Positions 26,376 to 36,148 of a stretch of 64,000 nt of DNA are shown here, piece by piece; the stretch's first letter is position 1, and every line of letters begins with the position of its first letter. Below the pieces are notes generated by a model. It was not told the DNA's origin. It saw nothing but the letters and a program-made list of their open reading frames with translations, and ran no database searches. This stretch comes from an uncultured Aquimarina sp. (GTDB lineage Bacteria > Bacteroidota > Bacteroidia > Flavobacteriales > Flavobacteriaceae). The position numbers were made by a program, and so were the translations under genes. The stretch is taken from positions 1 through 64,000 of the forward strand of contig CANMDW010000021.1 in NCBI GenBank assembly GCA_947496705.1, read 5' to 3'.

Positions 26376-26585
26376 GTTGTCAGCAACACCTTCCGGGTTG
26401 TCAGCAACACCTTCCGGATCGTCAGGAATACCTTCCGGGTTGTCAGCAACACCTTCCGGATCGTCAGGAACACCTTCCGGATCGTCAGGAATACCTTTCG
26501 GGTTGTCAGGAATACCTTTCGGATCGTCAGGAATACCTTTAGGGTTGTCAGGAGAACCTTCCGGGTTGTCACAAACACCTTCCGG
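26376..26585. repeat. Ten 21-bp tandem repeats
   Basis: Ten units of 21 bp run head to tail, each with GTCAGSAAYACCTTYCGG as common part and GTT or ATC at the start. A partial eleventh follows. Since 21 is a multiple of three, several frames on both strands stay open across the array and give heptapeptide repeats. None has a signal peptide, a ribosome site or a plausible domain, so I treat it as non-coding. Confidence 0.85.
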
Positions 26586-27052
26586 GTTGTCAAAGGTTTA
26601 GCTATCTGGTCTGGAGTATCGGCTATAAAAGGATTGATAGTTTTTTAGATCTTCATAAGGTGATACTGGCTGTTACTAGCCATAAGCCCAGAGTCCTGGC
26701 AGGTTTTAGGGATTGACAGACATCCTCCAAACTTATTCCAGTAACATTGAAGTGCATTCCGGCAACATTGAAGTGCATTATATTGCTGCGAAGTCAGAAA
26801 CCTACCTGGTGGCAGCTATGGTACCCGCATCTTTTGAATGTAGAAATTATGGATGAAAACTTGGCTAAAACATCCCCTTGAGGACGACACAACATTGTTG
26901 TGGGCGAGCTGTAGACAGGACAGGGGGTGTTTTGGACACCTTTTACTATTTGTGGGAGACCTTTAGCTGCCACCAGACAGGGCCCTCAAAACCATCGTTG
27001 TCGTGTTCAATAAACCGTGTTCAACTTAAAATAGCTGTTCATATTCATATCC
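26586..27052. other. Intergenic DNA, no gene seen
   Basis: Together with 25720-26375 this makes a gap of 1.3 kb before the malic enzyme gene. It holds two further 21-bp direct repeats (26743-26763 and 26764-26784, of the AACATTGAAGTGCATT type) and a small hairpin, GGTGT-TTTGG-ACACC at 26926-26940, followed by TTTT. I found no supported coding region or RNA gene. Confidence 0.5.
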
Positions 27053-29353
27053 CTACGATATCAACACCAGTTCTCGTTCTCTTTTATCTTTTTCCTGGGC
27101 ATCGATCACCGCTACGGCGGCCATATTGATCATCTCTTCTACACTGGCTCCTAATTGCAGAATATGTACCGGCTTGCGCATGCCCATCATAATGGGGCCT
27201 ATAGACTCTGAATTGTTGAGTTCTTTTAATAATTTATAGGTACTATTGGCTGAATCCAAATTCGGAAATACCAGGGTATTTACCTTTTCTCCATTGAGCT
27301 TGGAGAAGGGAAACTTATCTTTGCGCATACGTTTATTTAAGGCAAAATCCATTTGCAGTTCTCCGTCTACCACCAGATTGGGATAATATCGGTGCAGATA
27401 GGCCACTGCTTCATTTACCTTGGTGGCACTGGGGTGTTTTGAAGAGCCAAAATTGGCATACGAGATCAGGGCCATTATGGGTTTGACCCCAAACATTTCT
27501 ACGGTTCTGGCTGTCATTTGGGCTATTTTTGCCATTTCTTTGGCGGTGGGATCGATATTAATAGAGGTATCACTAATAAACAGCGGGCCTTTATTGGTCA
27601 TCATCACATTCATCGTGGCAATTCTGGTAGCACCTTTGGCCAATCCTATCAGATCCAGCATGGGTTTCACTACTGTAGGATAGCTACGGGAATATCCCGA
27701 AAGTAAGGCATCTGCATCGCCTTCATTCACCATCATCGCTGCAAAGTAATTGCGCTCACGCAGTAATCGCTCGGCATCATACAGGGTGATCCCTTTGCGT
27801 TTGTTGGCTTCCCAGTATTTCTTTGCATAATGGTTTTTTCGGTCGCATTCTTCATCTGCTTTGGGATCTATGATATCCACATCGCTTGGATCAAAATCGA
27901 TCTCTTTCATCAATTCGAGGATAATATCCCTGCGCCCCAATAAAATGGGAACCGCGATCTTCTCTTCTTTTACCGTTTGGGCGGCTTTTAATACATCCAA
28001 ATGATCGGCTTCTGCAAAAACCACGCGTTTGGGGTTGGTTCTCGCCCTGTCCAGCAGCAATCGCACCAGTTTATTATCGTTACCCATACGCTCCAGCAGT
28101 TCGTCTTCATACTTTTCCCAATCGGTAATGGGCTCGGTGGCTACACCACTCTCTATAGCTGCTTTTGCCACGGCAGGTGGTACTTTGGCAATTAATCTGG
28201 GATCAAAAGGTTTGGGAATGATATATTCTTTTCCAAAATTAAGCCGGGTTTCTCCGTAAGCAATATTTACCTGCTCGGGCACAGGTTCTTTGGCCAGTTC
28301 GGCAAGTGCTTTTACCGCGGCCATTTTCATGGCTTCATTAATTCCGGTAGCTCGTACATCGAGTGCCCCACGAAAAATAAACGGAAATCCCAGTACATTA
28401 TTTACCTGGTTGGGATGATCGCTGCGTCCCGTGGCCATAATCACATCTTTACGGGTTTGTACGGCCAGGTCATACTTTATCTCGGGATCAGGATTGGCCA
28501 TGGCAAAAACAATCGGATCATCTGCCATAGACAACAACATCTCTGGGGTTACCAGATTGGCCATAGATAAACCGATAAACACATCGGCATCTCTCATGGC
28601 ATCTTCTAATTCATGCAAATCCCGCGCTGTGGCAAATTCTGCCTTTTCCTTACTCAGGTTATCCCGATCTTTCCTGATCACCCCTTTACTATCGGTCATG
28701 ACAATATTTTCGGCCCGGGCTCCAAATGCTTTATACAATCTGGTACAGGATACTGCGGCAGCTCCTGCCCCACTCACTACGATGTTTACTTCCTCAATTT
28801 TTTTATCGATTAGTTCTAATGCATTTAGTAATGCTGCGGCAGAAATTATCGCGGTACCATGCTGGTCATCATGCATCACAGGGATATCGAGTTCTTCTTT
28901 TAATCGCCTCTCGATCTCGAAAGCTTCAGGAGCTTTGATATCTTCTAGATTAATACCCCCGAAGGTTGGAGCTATATTTTTTACGGTTTCAATAAAAGCA
29001 TCGACATCTTTGGTATCTACTTCAATATCAAACACATCAATATCTGCAAAAATCTTGAATAACAATCCTTTGCCTTCCATTACCGGTTTTGAAGCTTCGG
29101 GGCCGATATCTCCTAATCCCAGCACTGCGGTACCATTAGAGATCACTGCCACCAGATTTCCTTTTGCCGTATATTTATAGACATTAGAAGTTTCTCTTTC
29201 AATCTCTAAGCAGGGTTCTGCTACCCCGGGGGAATAGGCCAGAGCCAGGTCTCTTTGCGTTGCATATTTCTTGGTTGGAACTACTTTGATTTTACCGGGG
29301 GTAGGCTTTGCGTGATATACTAAAGCTTCTCTTCTTTTACTTTCAATACTCAT
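27053..29353 (-). CDS. maeB: NADP-type malic enzyme with phosphate acetyltransferase-like domain
   Basis: The 766-residue length is that of the large bacterial MaeB proteins. Residues about 1-430 are the malic enzyme part, with YSPGVAEPCLEIE, VLGLGDIGPEASKPVMEGK, MHDDQHGTAIISAAAL and the nucleotide-binding VVSGAGAAAVSC. Residues about 430-766 form a phosphotransacetylase-like domain (LLGRRDIILELM, ALLSGYSRSYPTV, then TSINIDPTAKEMA). The enzyme oxidatively decarboxylates malate to pyruvate with reduction of NADP. In MaeB proteins the second domain is regulatory, with acetyl-CoA as known effector. It is monocistronic here. Confidence 0.95.
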   Translation of the reverse strand: MSIESKRREALVYHAKPTPGKIKVVPTKKYATQRDLALAYSPGVAEPCLEIERETSNVYKYTAKGNLVAVISNGTAVLGLGDIGPEASKPVMEGKGLLFKIFADIDVFDIEVDTKDVDAFIETVKNIAPTFGGINLEDIKAPEAFEIERRLKEELDIPVMHDDQHGTAIISAAALLNALELIDKKIEEVNIVVSGAGAAAVSCTRLYKAFGARAENIVMTDSKGVIRKDRDNLSKEKAEFATARDLHELEDAMRDADVFIGLSMANLVTPEMLLSMADDPIVFAMANPDPEIKYDLAVQTRKDVIMATGRSDHPNQVNNVLGFPFIFRGALDVRATGINEAMKMAAVKALAELAKEPVPEQVNIAYGETRLNFGKEYIIPKPFDPRLIAKVPPAVAKAAIESGVATEPITDWEKYEDELLERMGNDNKLVRLLLDRARTNPKRVVFAEADHLDVLKAAQTVKEEKIAVPILLGRRDIILELMKEIDFDPSDVDIIDPKADEECDRKNHYAKKYWEANKRKGITLYDAERLLRERNYFAAMMVNEGDADALLSGYSRSYPTVVKPMLDLIGLAKGATRIATMNVMMTNKGPLFISDTSINIDPTAKEMAKIAQMTARTVEMFGVKPIMALISYANFGSSKHPSATKVNEAVAYLHRYYPNLVVDGELQMDFALNKRMRKDKFPFSKLNGEKVNTLVFPNLDSANSTYKLLKELNNSESIGPIMMGMRKPVHILQLGASVEEMINMAAVAVIDAQEKDKRERELVLIS

Positions 29354-29758
29354 ACTTAATCAAGATAAATGTGTGACTACATATACTTTAAAAAAACCAG
29401 ACCGGAAGAGTCTAGAGACTAGACTTTTTTATGTTACATCCGGACTCTAGTTTCTAATCATCTGGACGCTATTGGTTATTTTTTATATATGGCAACTATA
29501 AATACCCGTTGTGCATTTTGACTATATTTCTCTAATTCACCCCTGTCTGACTGGCCAGGCAGGCTTTAGGATTAGAGGTAAAAGACGAGGATTTGGTATT
29601 ATAATCGTACTACATTACTCATAATGCACAACGGGTTATAAATATACAAAGGTACAAGTCCGTATGAGATGCGGAAATTTAAAAGACGTAATCTTCCAAA
29701 AAATTAAGAATCATAAAAAGAAGCGACCTGTTTAACAGATATATTGATAATTCTATAA
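29354..29758. other. Intergenic DNA with a palindromic element
   Basis: This gap of 405 bp between the maeB start and the trehalase stop has no gene. It holds the inverted-repeat element at 29504-29636 and a short hairpin near 29409-29423 followed by six T on the plus strand. Confidence 0.5.
29504..29636. repeat. MITE-like element with 14-bp inverted ends
   Basis: ACCCGTTGTGCATT (29504-29517) is perfectly inverted at 29623-29636. The 133-bp unit has a GC-rich centre (CCTGTCTGACTGGCCAGGCAGG) and no coding capacity. No clear target duplication was recognised. Confidence 0.6.
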
Positions 29759-31714
29759 TTATTCTTCTGGATTCTTGAAAATTTCATCAGGATCTACTCC
29801 CTGGTCTAATGCACCTTTTAGCTCTTCATTCAACAAACTGAGTCCCAATTGATACGAGGCATTCATCCAGCCAAAACCGCTGGGAGTGATATAATCAAAC
29901 TCGGTACCAACGTTACCATATTCTGCATATACTTTATGAGTACATTGTACTACGTCATATTTTTCGGGAATGGTACCATTATAGTTCACCGCATTTTTGG
30001 TAATCATCCAGAGCCATCTATAGACCAATTGCTGCGTTTCTTTTTCATATCCATAGCGTTTCAATCCTCTCCAGATCAACATTTGGTGCGGGGCCCAGCC
30101 ATTGGGGTAATCCCATTGGCGTTGTGGTGCATTTTGATGGGTAGTATCTGCAATATCGGCTGTACCGGCGACTCCTCCTTTTTGCACCAGGTCTTCAAAT
30201 AGTTTTTTAACCAAAGCTGCTGCCTGATCCTTATTACACAGACCAGACCATAAGGGATAGAAATTTGTAGCCGATGCTATTTGATGTTGCTCTTTGGTAA
30301 CAAAATTATAATCATAGAAAGATCCTTTTTCCTGGTTCCACATCAACTGATTCATTCGTTTTTTCCTTTCTTCGGCTTTGGCCAGCCAAAATTCTGAATT
30401 ATATGTGGCTGTATTTGTTTTAAAACTGTTATCAAATACATTGTTGATCAAATAGGCAATATCGATTTCATATGTATATAGCAAACTATTCAATCCTACC
30501 GTATTGAGGTCTGCACAAACCGCATCGAGGCGATTTGAGGTATCATGGCCACTCTCCCTCATCGAACGATCATGGGTAAAATACAGATCGAGTGCTTTAT
30601 CTTCTATGCTCCCATCCTGATACATCGCTTTAAAAGATGCTGCATCAGGTTGATGCTTTTCGGCATACTTGTTTAGGATAAAATCAAAATGTCCTTCTTC
30701 GGTCTCGGGCGGTATCCCGATTCCTTCTCCATAAAAGCGATTCAACCCTGTATCGGTTAAACGAATCCCCTTTTGCATCCATGCCGTTTCATATTCCTGT
30801 ATCACCATCTTCAGGTTATCTGACAACCATTCTTTGGAAACCTGAGGATCTTTTTCATAAATTTCTCTGAGTAAAGCACTAAAGAAAGGAGGTTGTGTTC
30901 TGGTGAGATAATAGCTGCGGTTGGCATTTAATATCTTACCGTAATGTTTGATCTGATATCCAAAATTATCGGCCATGGCCATGGCAAGATCTGCTCTGTC
31001 ATCTATTAATAATCCTACAGATTCAAAATAGCTGTCCCAGCCATACATTTCATTAAACCTTCCGCCGGGTACTACAAAAGGGATGCCTTTATATGTACCA
31101 CTCTTATCAGTTGTATTGGCTAAATTGAGGATGCCGGGTTTATTATTTAATGTTTTTACATATTCCGGGGTTATTTCCTTCGGAAGGACCACGACTTTGA
31201 GCTTTGATATTTCTGTTTCTAATGACTGAAAATAGGTTGCTGCTTCCTTGTCATTATAAGGAATGTACAATCGTAAGGTATCTGTATTGGACTTGGTATC
31301 GCCAAGCACTTTGGTTAACCCTTCTTTATCAATAGACCGGGTAAGGTTATCCCAAAAGCGTGTTTTGATCAAGCGGGAAATGCGGTCTGAAGGAGCCTCG
31401 GTAATTTTATCGAGCGTTATAGTATCTTGCGCTCCGGCAATTGCCAACTCCTGAAGCAGGTTTGACAGGTGATACGTGCCTTCGATAGTATGAGAAACTC
31501 CATGAGCGTCGGTGAATTCGAATTTTTTGGGCCCCTTGTCTTCAATGGTGATTTTTTTATCACCATCGGTATCTTCTTGTTGGATTAAGGTATTCAATAT
31601 GGCTGAATGATCAGGCTCTTCAGAAACACTTTTTTTGCAGCATGCCAATAAAAAAAATACAGCAATTACCAAAATATACTGATGCTTACATTGTGTACTG
31701 TTCATAGCTTTCAA
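29759..31714 (-). CDS. Trehalase, GH37 family lipoprotein
   Basis: The 651-residue protein has a lipoprotein signal (hydrophobic run, then FLLAC with the lipidated Cys about 25) and an N-terminal extension with a DTDGDKK calcium-binding-like loop at about 49-55. The GH37 body follows, with both family signatures: PGGRFNEMYGWDSYF and QWDYPNGWAP. It should hydrolyse trehalose to two glucose at the outer side of a membrane. It may start at Met1 or Met4. It lies 49 bp downstream of an SSS transporter gene on the same strand, which fits a trehalose or glucose uptake operon (inference). Confidence 0.9.
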   Translation of the reverse strand: MKAMNSTQCKHQYILVIAVFFLLACCKKSVSEEPDHSAILNTLIQQEDTDGDKKITIEDKGPKKFEFTDAHGVSHTIEGTYHLSNLLQELAIAGAQDTITLDKITEAPSDRISRLIKTRFWDNLTRSIDKEGLTKVLGDTKSNTDTLRLYIPYNDKEAATYFQSLETEISKLKVVVLPKEITPEYVKTLNNKPGILNLANTTDKSGTYKGIPFVVPGGRFNEMYGWDSYFESVGLLIDDRADLAMAMADNFGYQIKHYGKILNANRSYYLTRTQPPFFSALLREIYEKDPQVSKEWLSDNLKMVIQEYETAWMQKGIRLTDTGLNRFYGEGIGIPPETEEGHFDFILNKYAEKHQPDAASFKAMYQDGSIEDKALDLYFTHDRSMRESGHDTSNRLDAVCADLNTVGLNSLLYTYEIDIAYLINNVFDNSFKTNTATYNSEFWLAKAEERKKRMNQLMWNQEKGSFYDYNFVTKEQHQIASATNFYPLWSGLCNKDQAAALVKKLFEDLVQKGGVAGTADIADTTHQNAPQRQWDYPNGWAPHQMLIWRGLKRYGYEKETQQLVYRWLWMITKNAVNYNGTIPEKYDVVQCTHKVYAEYGNVGTEFDYITPSGFGWMNASYQLGLSLLNEELKGALDQGVDPDEIFKNPEE

Positions 31715-31763
31715 ATTAAATATCTTCTCTTTTATAACAAATCATCAATCATCAATCTATCTT

Positions 31764-33482
31764 TTACCAAAAGAACCCAACAACAATTGCCGTTACAATC
31801 AAAAGAATCACAGATAAGGTTCTGTAATTTTTGTACCAGGGTAATGCGGTAAGTTCTTTTGATTCTTCGGCAAACATTTCTTTTTTATAGGTGTATTCTT
31901 TGATCTGCTGTTCAGATTGTGGTTTGGTAGCTAAACTTACTACGATATGTAGCGCTACGCAAATCACAAACAACCAGGTTGCCTTTGCCAGGAAATGTAA
32001 CTCATTTACTTCGGGTACCCATTCAAAGGTTTGAGAAAGGATCATTAAAACTGCCAGTGAGAACCCGGTTAATAAACTTACAATAGATCCGTTGCCATTG
32101 GCCCGTTTCCAGAACAATCCTAAAATAAAGGTAGATACCGCCGGCGGACAGGTATATGCAATGACCAATTGCAGATAGGTCCATAGTGAATCACTAACGC
32201 TTTCAATAAACGGAACCCAGGAAATTGCCAATACCACCAAAATGATCGTAGTAATCTGCCCTACTCTTACCAACTGTTTACTGGTAAAATCAGGTCTCAT
32301 TTGTTTTACAAAATCCATAGTTACCAGCGTAGAAGCCGAATTAAAGGTTGCCGAGACCGATGACATCATTGCGGCCATTAACCCGGCTACCACCAGTCCT
32401 AAAACACCAACAGGCAGTAATTGAAATAACAGCACCGGGTATGTGAGATTAGGGCAATCGGCAAGATTATTACAAATGGTGCCATTGGTTAATTCATAAT
32501 TAAGTCCCGTAATATCCAACTGACTAAATAGTAATAATGCCAATACCCCCGGCACTACCATGATAAAAATTACTGGTAATTTTAATAATCCTGCAAACAG
32601 GGCTCCCCATCGGCCATGATTTAAATCTTTGGCTCCCAGCACACGTTGTACCATAAACTGGTTATTTGCCCAGAAGTAAAATCCAAGTAATGGCACTCCG
32701 GTGAGTAATCCCCACCAGGGCATAAACTCATCGTTACCCGGCCTTACCAGGCTAAACACCTCATCAGAATTTTGAGGAATAAACTTTCCTTCTGCAGCCC
32801 GGTCTCCAAAATTCACTTCGCCCGCAGATAACATCGTATCGAGTTTTGCCATCATACCAGACCATCCGCCACCCAATTGGTCAAAAGCAAAATAGGTGAG
32901 TAAACACGATCCTAAGATCAATAATATCGCCTGTATCACCTCTGTTTGGATTACAGAATTTAACCCTCCGGGAATCGTATATGCTGCGGCTGCTACCGCA
33001 AGAATGATGAGAATTAATGTCGAATCCAAAGAAGGGAACAGCAGTGTTAATACGATCTTACCTACATACAATCCTGCCGCAGTATCTACCAAAATATTAC
33101 CTACCACAGTGATAAATGAAAAGTAATACCTGGATCTGCTATCATAGCGCCTTTCTAAAAATTCGGGCATGGTATACACTCCTGATCGTAAATAAAAAGG
33201 CAGAAAGAATATGGCAAAAAATATCAAAACGACCACAGCAAACCACTCGTAGTTGTATACATTAATATTGGTTTGATACGCATCTGAAGCCAAGCCAACC
33301 AAAGTAGAACTCGAAATGTTGGCAGAGAATAAGGCGATCCCAACGATCGGCCAGGTCATGGTACGGCCTCCTAAAAAATAATCTTCTGAACTTCCTCTTT
33401 TTGATTTTGAGATTCCGTAGATAATGATTCCTATCAAATAAACTACGATAACGGTAATGTCGATATACGATAATGCATTCAT
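31764..33482 (-). CDS. Sodium:solute symporter (SSS/SLC5 family)
   Basis: The protein has about 14 membrane segments and the SSS hallmarks: an N-terminal GGRTMTWPIVGIALFSANIS stretch, then YTMPEFLERRYD, AAAYTIPGGLNSVIQTEV and GLMAAMMSSVSATFNSAS. I place the start at the ATG at 33482 (MNALSYIDIT), because the frame upstream to 33521 adds 13 hydrophilic residues unlike the family. It should import a sugar or similar solute with sodium across the inner membrane. Its trehalase neighbour suggests glucose or trehalose as substrate, but the sequence does not fix it. Confidence 0.85.
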   Translation of the reverse strand: MNALSYIDITVIVVYLIGIIIYGISKSKRGSSEDYFLGGRTMTWPIVGIALFSANISSSTLVGLASDAYQTNINVYNYEWFAVVVLIFFAIFFLPFYLRSGVYTMPEFLERRYDSRSRYYFSFITVVGNILVDTAAGLYVGKIVLTLLFPSLDSTLILIILAVAAAAYTIPGGLNSVIQTEVIQAILLILGSCLLTYFAFDQLGGGWSGMMAKLDTMLSAGEVNFGDRAAEGKFIPQNSDEVFSLVRPGNDEFMPWWGLLTGVPLLGFYFWANNQFMVQRVLGAKDLNHGRWGALFAGLLKLPVIFIMVVPGVLALLLFSQLDITGLNYELTNGTICNNLADCPNLTYPVLLFQLLPVGVLGLVVAGLMAAMMSSVSATFNSASTLVTMDFVKQMRPDFTSKQLVRVGQITTIILVVLAISWVPFIESVSDSLWTYLQLVIAYTCPPAVSTFILGLFWKRANGNGSIVSLLTGFSLAVLMILSQTFEWVPEVNELHFLAKATWLFVICVALHIVVSLATKPQSEQQIKEYTYKKEMFAEESKELTALPWYKNYRTLSVILLIVTAIVVGFFW

Positions 33483-33717
33483 ATGTGTGAAGTGTTTTGT
33501 GCTAAGAACTTGTTTAAACATTGTTTTTGCAGCAAAGGATCTGGGGAGCTTTAAAAACCGAAAAACGTTAACTTTTTGCCTGTTTTATGACAAAAACTTG
33601 TTAAAAAACCTGTTGAATATACAAGATTATTGCAAAATGAGAGAAATTTTGTTAACTAAAATAGTTAAAACTATGTATGCAAACGTTTGTATTATGAAAT
33701 TTTCAACAAAAATTCCA

Positions 33718-34644
33718 TTAGTCCTCCAAAAATCGAATATTTCTATGTAATCCCGAAAATTTAGTCCTTTTTACCGCAGATTTCTGAAAAATTGCAGAAA
33801 ACACCTCCTGTGTAATCTCCTGCCAATCTTTTTTGGTCATTTCCAGCAGCTCTGGTGTCGGATTAAAAAGTGGCTCATTATGGGATTTAGAAAATCGATT
33901 CCATGGGCATACATCCTGGCATACATCACAGCCAAACATCCAATTATCAAACTGGCCTTTGTAACTAGCCGGAATCTCTTCTTTCAATTCTATGGTAAAA
34001 TATGAAATACACTTGCTGCCGTCTACTACATAGGGTTCGACAATGGCTTGCGTAGGACACGCATCAATGCAGGCGGTGCAGGTTCCGCAATGATCGGTGA
34101 CCGCAGTGTCATACTCCAGATCGAGGTCTACAATTAATTCTGCAATAAAATAGTAAGATCCTACCTGCTGTGTGAGCAGATTACTGTTTTTACCGATCCA
34201 TCCCAGGCCGCTTTTTGCTGCCCAGGCTTTATCTAAAACAGGTGCCGAATCTACAAAGGCCCGCCCGTGCACCTCACCGATCTCTTCCCGGATAAAATGC
34301 AGCAACTGCTTTAATTTATCTTTAATCACAAAATGATAATCGGTACCATAGGCATATTTGGATATTTTAGGGGCTTCGGGATCTTTTTGGCTTTCTGAAG
34401 GAAAGTAATTGAGAAGCAGTGATATCACACTTTTGGATCCCTCGACCAGCTTTGTAGGATCCAGGCGTTTGTCGAAATGATTTTCCATATACTGCATTTG
34501 GCCATGCATATTTTGATTGAGCCATTTTTCCAGACGGGGTGCTTCTTCTTCCAGGAATTCGGCTTTGCTAATACCACAAGACAGAAAACCGAGGCGCCTG
34601 GCTTCACTTTTGATTCTTTGAGTGTATTTGGTTTTTGTACCCAA
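33718..34644 (-). CDS. queG: Epoxyqueuosine reductase
   Basis: The 308-residue protein has the QueG pattern: a cobalamin-binding N-terminal region and two 4Fe-4S motifs, CGTCTACIDACPTQAI and CDVCQDVCPWN. It reduces epoxyqueuosine to queuosine in tRNA, the last step of the pathway, in the cytoplasm. The start is a TTG at 34644 that directly follows the in-frame stop codon of the mscS-like gene; no ATG fits before residue 46. Coupling by stop-start adjacency with the upstream gene is likely. Confidence 0.93.
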   Translation of the reverse strand: MGTKTKYTQRIKSEARRLGFLSCGISKAEFLEEEAPRLEKWLNQNMHGQMQYMENHFDKRLDPTKLVEGSKSVISLLLNYFPSESQKDPEAPKISKYAYGTDYHFVIKDKLKQLLHFIREEIGEVHGRAFVDSAPVLDKAWAAKSGLGWIGKNSNLLTQQVGSYYFIAELIVDLDLEYDTAVTDHCGTCTACIDACPTQAIVEPYVVDGSKCISYFTIELKEEIPASYKGQFDNWMFGCDVCQDVCPWNRFSKSHNEPLFNPTPELLEMTKKDWQEITQEVFSAIFQKSAVKRTKFSGLHRNIRFLED

Positions 34645-35181
34645 TTAAACTTCTGTTTTACGATCTATTTGTTCATCAGTATATTTATTCATAATCTGAA
34701 TCCCTTTTTGTATGACCAGCGACGTTGGTATAACTATATTTTCTCCTTGATCTGTAACCATAAAAAGATAAAAACCAGAGATGTCTTTTACTTCTCCTGT
34801 CCAATCAAAATCTTTATCCAAAATCCGAATGCGATCTCCTATCCTAACCGGATGGCTAAAAAACAAGATGATACTTGCCGTAATATTGGATAAGATAGAC
34901 CATTGTGCAAAAAGAGCAATCCCCAATATAGCTAATATTGAAGAAATAAAAACAGTGAATTCTTCTAGCTTGACTCCCCAAATAATAACGATGGCCGTTC
35001 CTGCAACGACATAATGAAACAGGTATGCCAGATTAACTATTATCTTTCTTCGGTTGGCATTTATGGATCGTAATACGGAGAACTTTTTAATTAACTTTTT
35101 GGTAATTAATAAGATAAGAAACAATACGAATACAACAATTAATGTCTGTAAAATTTCATCTCTATAATCAATAATCATCAT
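34645..35181 (-). CDS. Small-conductance mechanosensitive channel (MscS family)
   Basis: The 178-residue protein has about three membrane segments (about 10-27, 45-65, 70-92) and then the MscS beta domain (HPVRIGDRIRILDKDFDWTG, then VIPTSLVIQKGI). It is shorter than E. coli MscS (286 residues) and lacks most of the C-terminal alpha-beta domain, as in other compact members. It should open under membrane tension. It is directly followed by queG. Confidence 0.85.
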   Translation of the reverse strand: MMIIDYRDEILQTLIVVFVLFLILLITKKLIKKFSVLRSINANRRKIIVNLAYLFHYVVAGTAIVIIWGVKLEEFTVFISSILAILGIALFAQWSILSNITASIILFFSHPVRIGDRIRILDKDFDWTGEVKDISGFYLFMVTDQGENIVIPTSLVIQKGIQIMNKYTDEQIDRKTEV

Positions 35182-35329
35182 TTGGTATATTTAAAGTGTC
35201 ACCACATAAGTTGTTTGTAAAAATACCAAATACACCCGGTTTAACTCGTGAGTTGGATATAAAAAAATAAAACATTTTCTGCTGCCAGGAGCGCCTTTCT
35301 TTCCTCTACTTTTGCAGGACATATTGTAA

Positions 35330-35788
35330 CTAGTCTTTCTTATAGCTATACTGTATTGGAGGATCAATACAACTATTTGTAGTTTCTACAAGTAATATAT
35401 TTCCCTCCATTCTATAGCTGAACGTATTCTTTGGTGGAGGGATAAAGTCATCTCCTTGTTTTTCAAATGACATACTGCCTTGATCCACGTTCAGAGTATA
35501 ATCGCCAATTGCTTTATCCTTACAGGAAAAATCTATGTTACAATCTACATTGCTGCTAGAAAAAGATGCATCAAAAGACTTGATAATAACTTCAGAATTA
35601 TCCAGAAATACAAGAATGGTCGGATTCTCTGTATTACAACCCAGATTACTGTCGCCTGATACACTTTCCAATGTCCATATTCCAACTAATGTTTCAGGTT
35701 CGGCTTCAGGTTGGTGGTCATCATCGTTACAGCATGATGAGAAAGAAAAAATCACTAGGATGTTGACTAAAAAAAATAGATGTTTCAT
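35330..35788 (-). CDS. Lipocalin-like lipoprotein, unknown function
   Basis: The 152-residue protein has a lipoprotein signal with Cys19 or Cys20 (FSFSSCC) and an acidic linker (DDDHQPEAEPE). The beta-rich domain starts GIWTLESVSGDS, a pattern shared with small lipocalin-like lipoproteins of Bacteroidota. Four further cysteines (at about 50, 82, 87 and 145) could form disulfides. It has no operon partner, and no function can be given. Confidence 0.7.
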   Translation of the reverse strand: MKHLFFLVNILVIFSFSSCCNDDDHQPEAEPETLVGIWTLESVSGDSNLGCNTENPTILVFLDNSEVIIKSFDASFSSSNVDCNIDFSCKDKAIGDYTLNVDQGSMSFEKQGDDFIPPPKNTFSYRMEGNILLVETTNSCIDPPIQYSYKKD

Positions 35789-35874
35789 AATTTATGATTT
35801 ATATAAAGGTTCGTTAATTTACTGGCCTTTTTTATAGTAAAAAAGTATTTATATATGTAATTTTTGTTTTTAAA

Positions 35875-35905
35875 AAACCAGAATACTCTTTAAGTATCCT
35901 GGTTT
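35875..35905 (-). terminator. Terminator of the small-peptide cluster
   Basis: The arms 35875-35887 and 35893-35905 pair with one mismatch, and on the minus strand a T run follows. It closes the peptide gene at 35934-36077. A similar CCAGGAT-type hairpin lies at 46328-46351. Confidence 0.7.
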
Positions 35906-35933
35906 ACTGTAGTACTATGTCACAAAACAGTTT

Positions 35934-36077
35934 CTAAACCTGCCAGCACCGTTCTGCGCATTCTGCAAGTGACATATCCACACAATCTTCTTCGCAGAGT
36001 TTAATCCTTCCGGCAAGGATTAATTTTTGCGTCGTTTTACTAAGAACTTTCACTCCTTTTAATTTTAAAGTTTTCAT
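35934..36077 (-). CDS. Four-cysteine small peptide with conserved leader (peptide 3)
   Basis: The 47-residue product has a leader MKTLKLKGVKVLSKTTQK, as in its neighbours, then LILAG where others have GG. The core has Cys28, Cys32, Cys40 and Cys44, a CX3C-X7-CX3C pattern that suits a helical hairpin held by two disulfides. The family resembles natural-product precursors of Bacteroidota with GG-type leaders. There is no maturation enzyme or C39 exporter in the window. The role (bacteriocin, signal or other) is open. Confidence 0.65.
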   Translation of the reverse strand: MKTLKLKGVKVLSKTTQKLILAGRIKLCEEDCVDMSLAECAERCWQV

Positions 36078-36148
36078 GATTTAATTGTTTTTAAAAATTA
36101 GCTATTCTCCCAAACATTTAAAGACACCCTGGATCTTCTGTCTTTGTT

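Noticed and set aside
26376..26585. CRISPR array
   Set aside because: The repeats are contiguous, with no spacers of constant length and no cas genes.
26366..26648. Heptapeptide-repeat frames on both strands over the 21-bp array
   Set aside because: A repeat unit divisible by three keeps every stop-free frame open. No signal peptide or ribosome site supports a gene.
26878..27129. 83-codon plus-strand frame before maeB
   Set aside because: It overlaps the end of maeB and shows no coding signs.
28431..29180. 249-codon frame opposite maeB
   Set aside because: It lies entirely within the well-supported maeB gene on the other strand and has no family resemblance.
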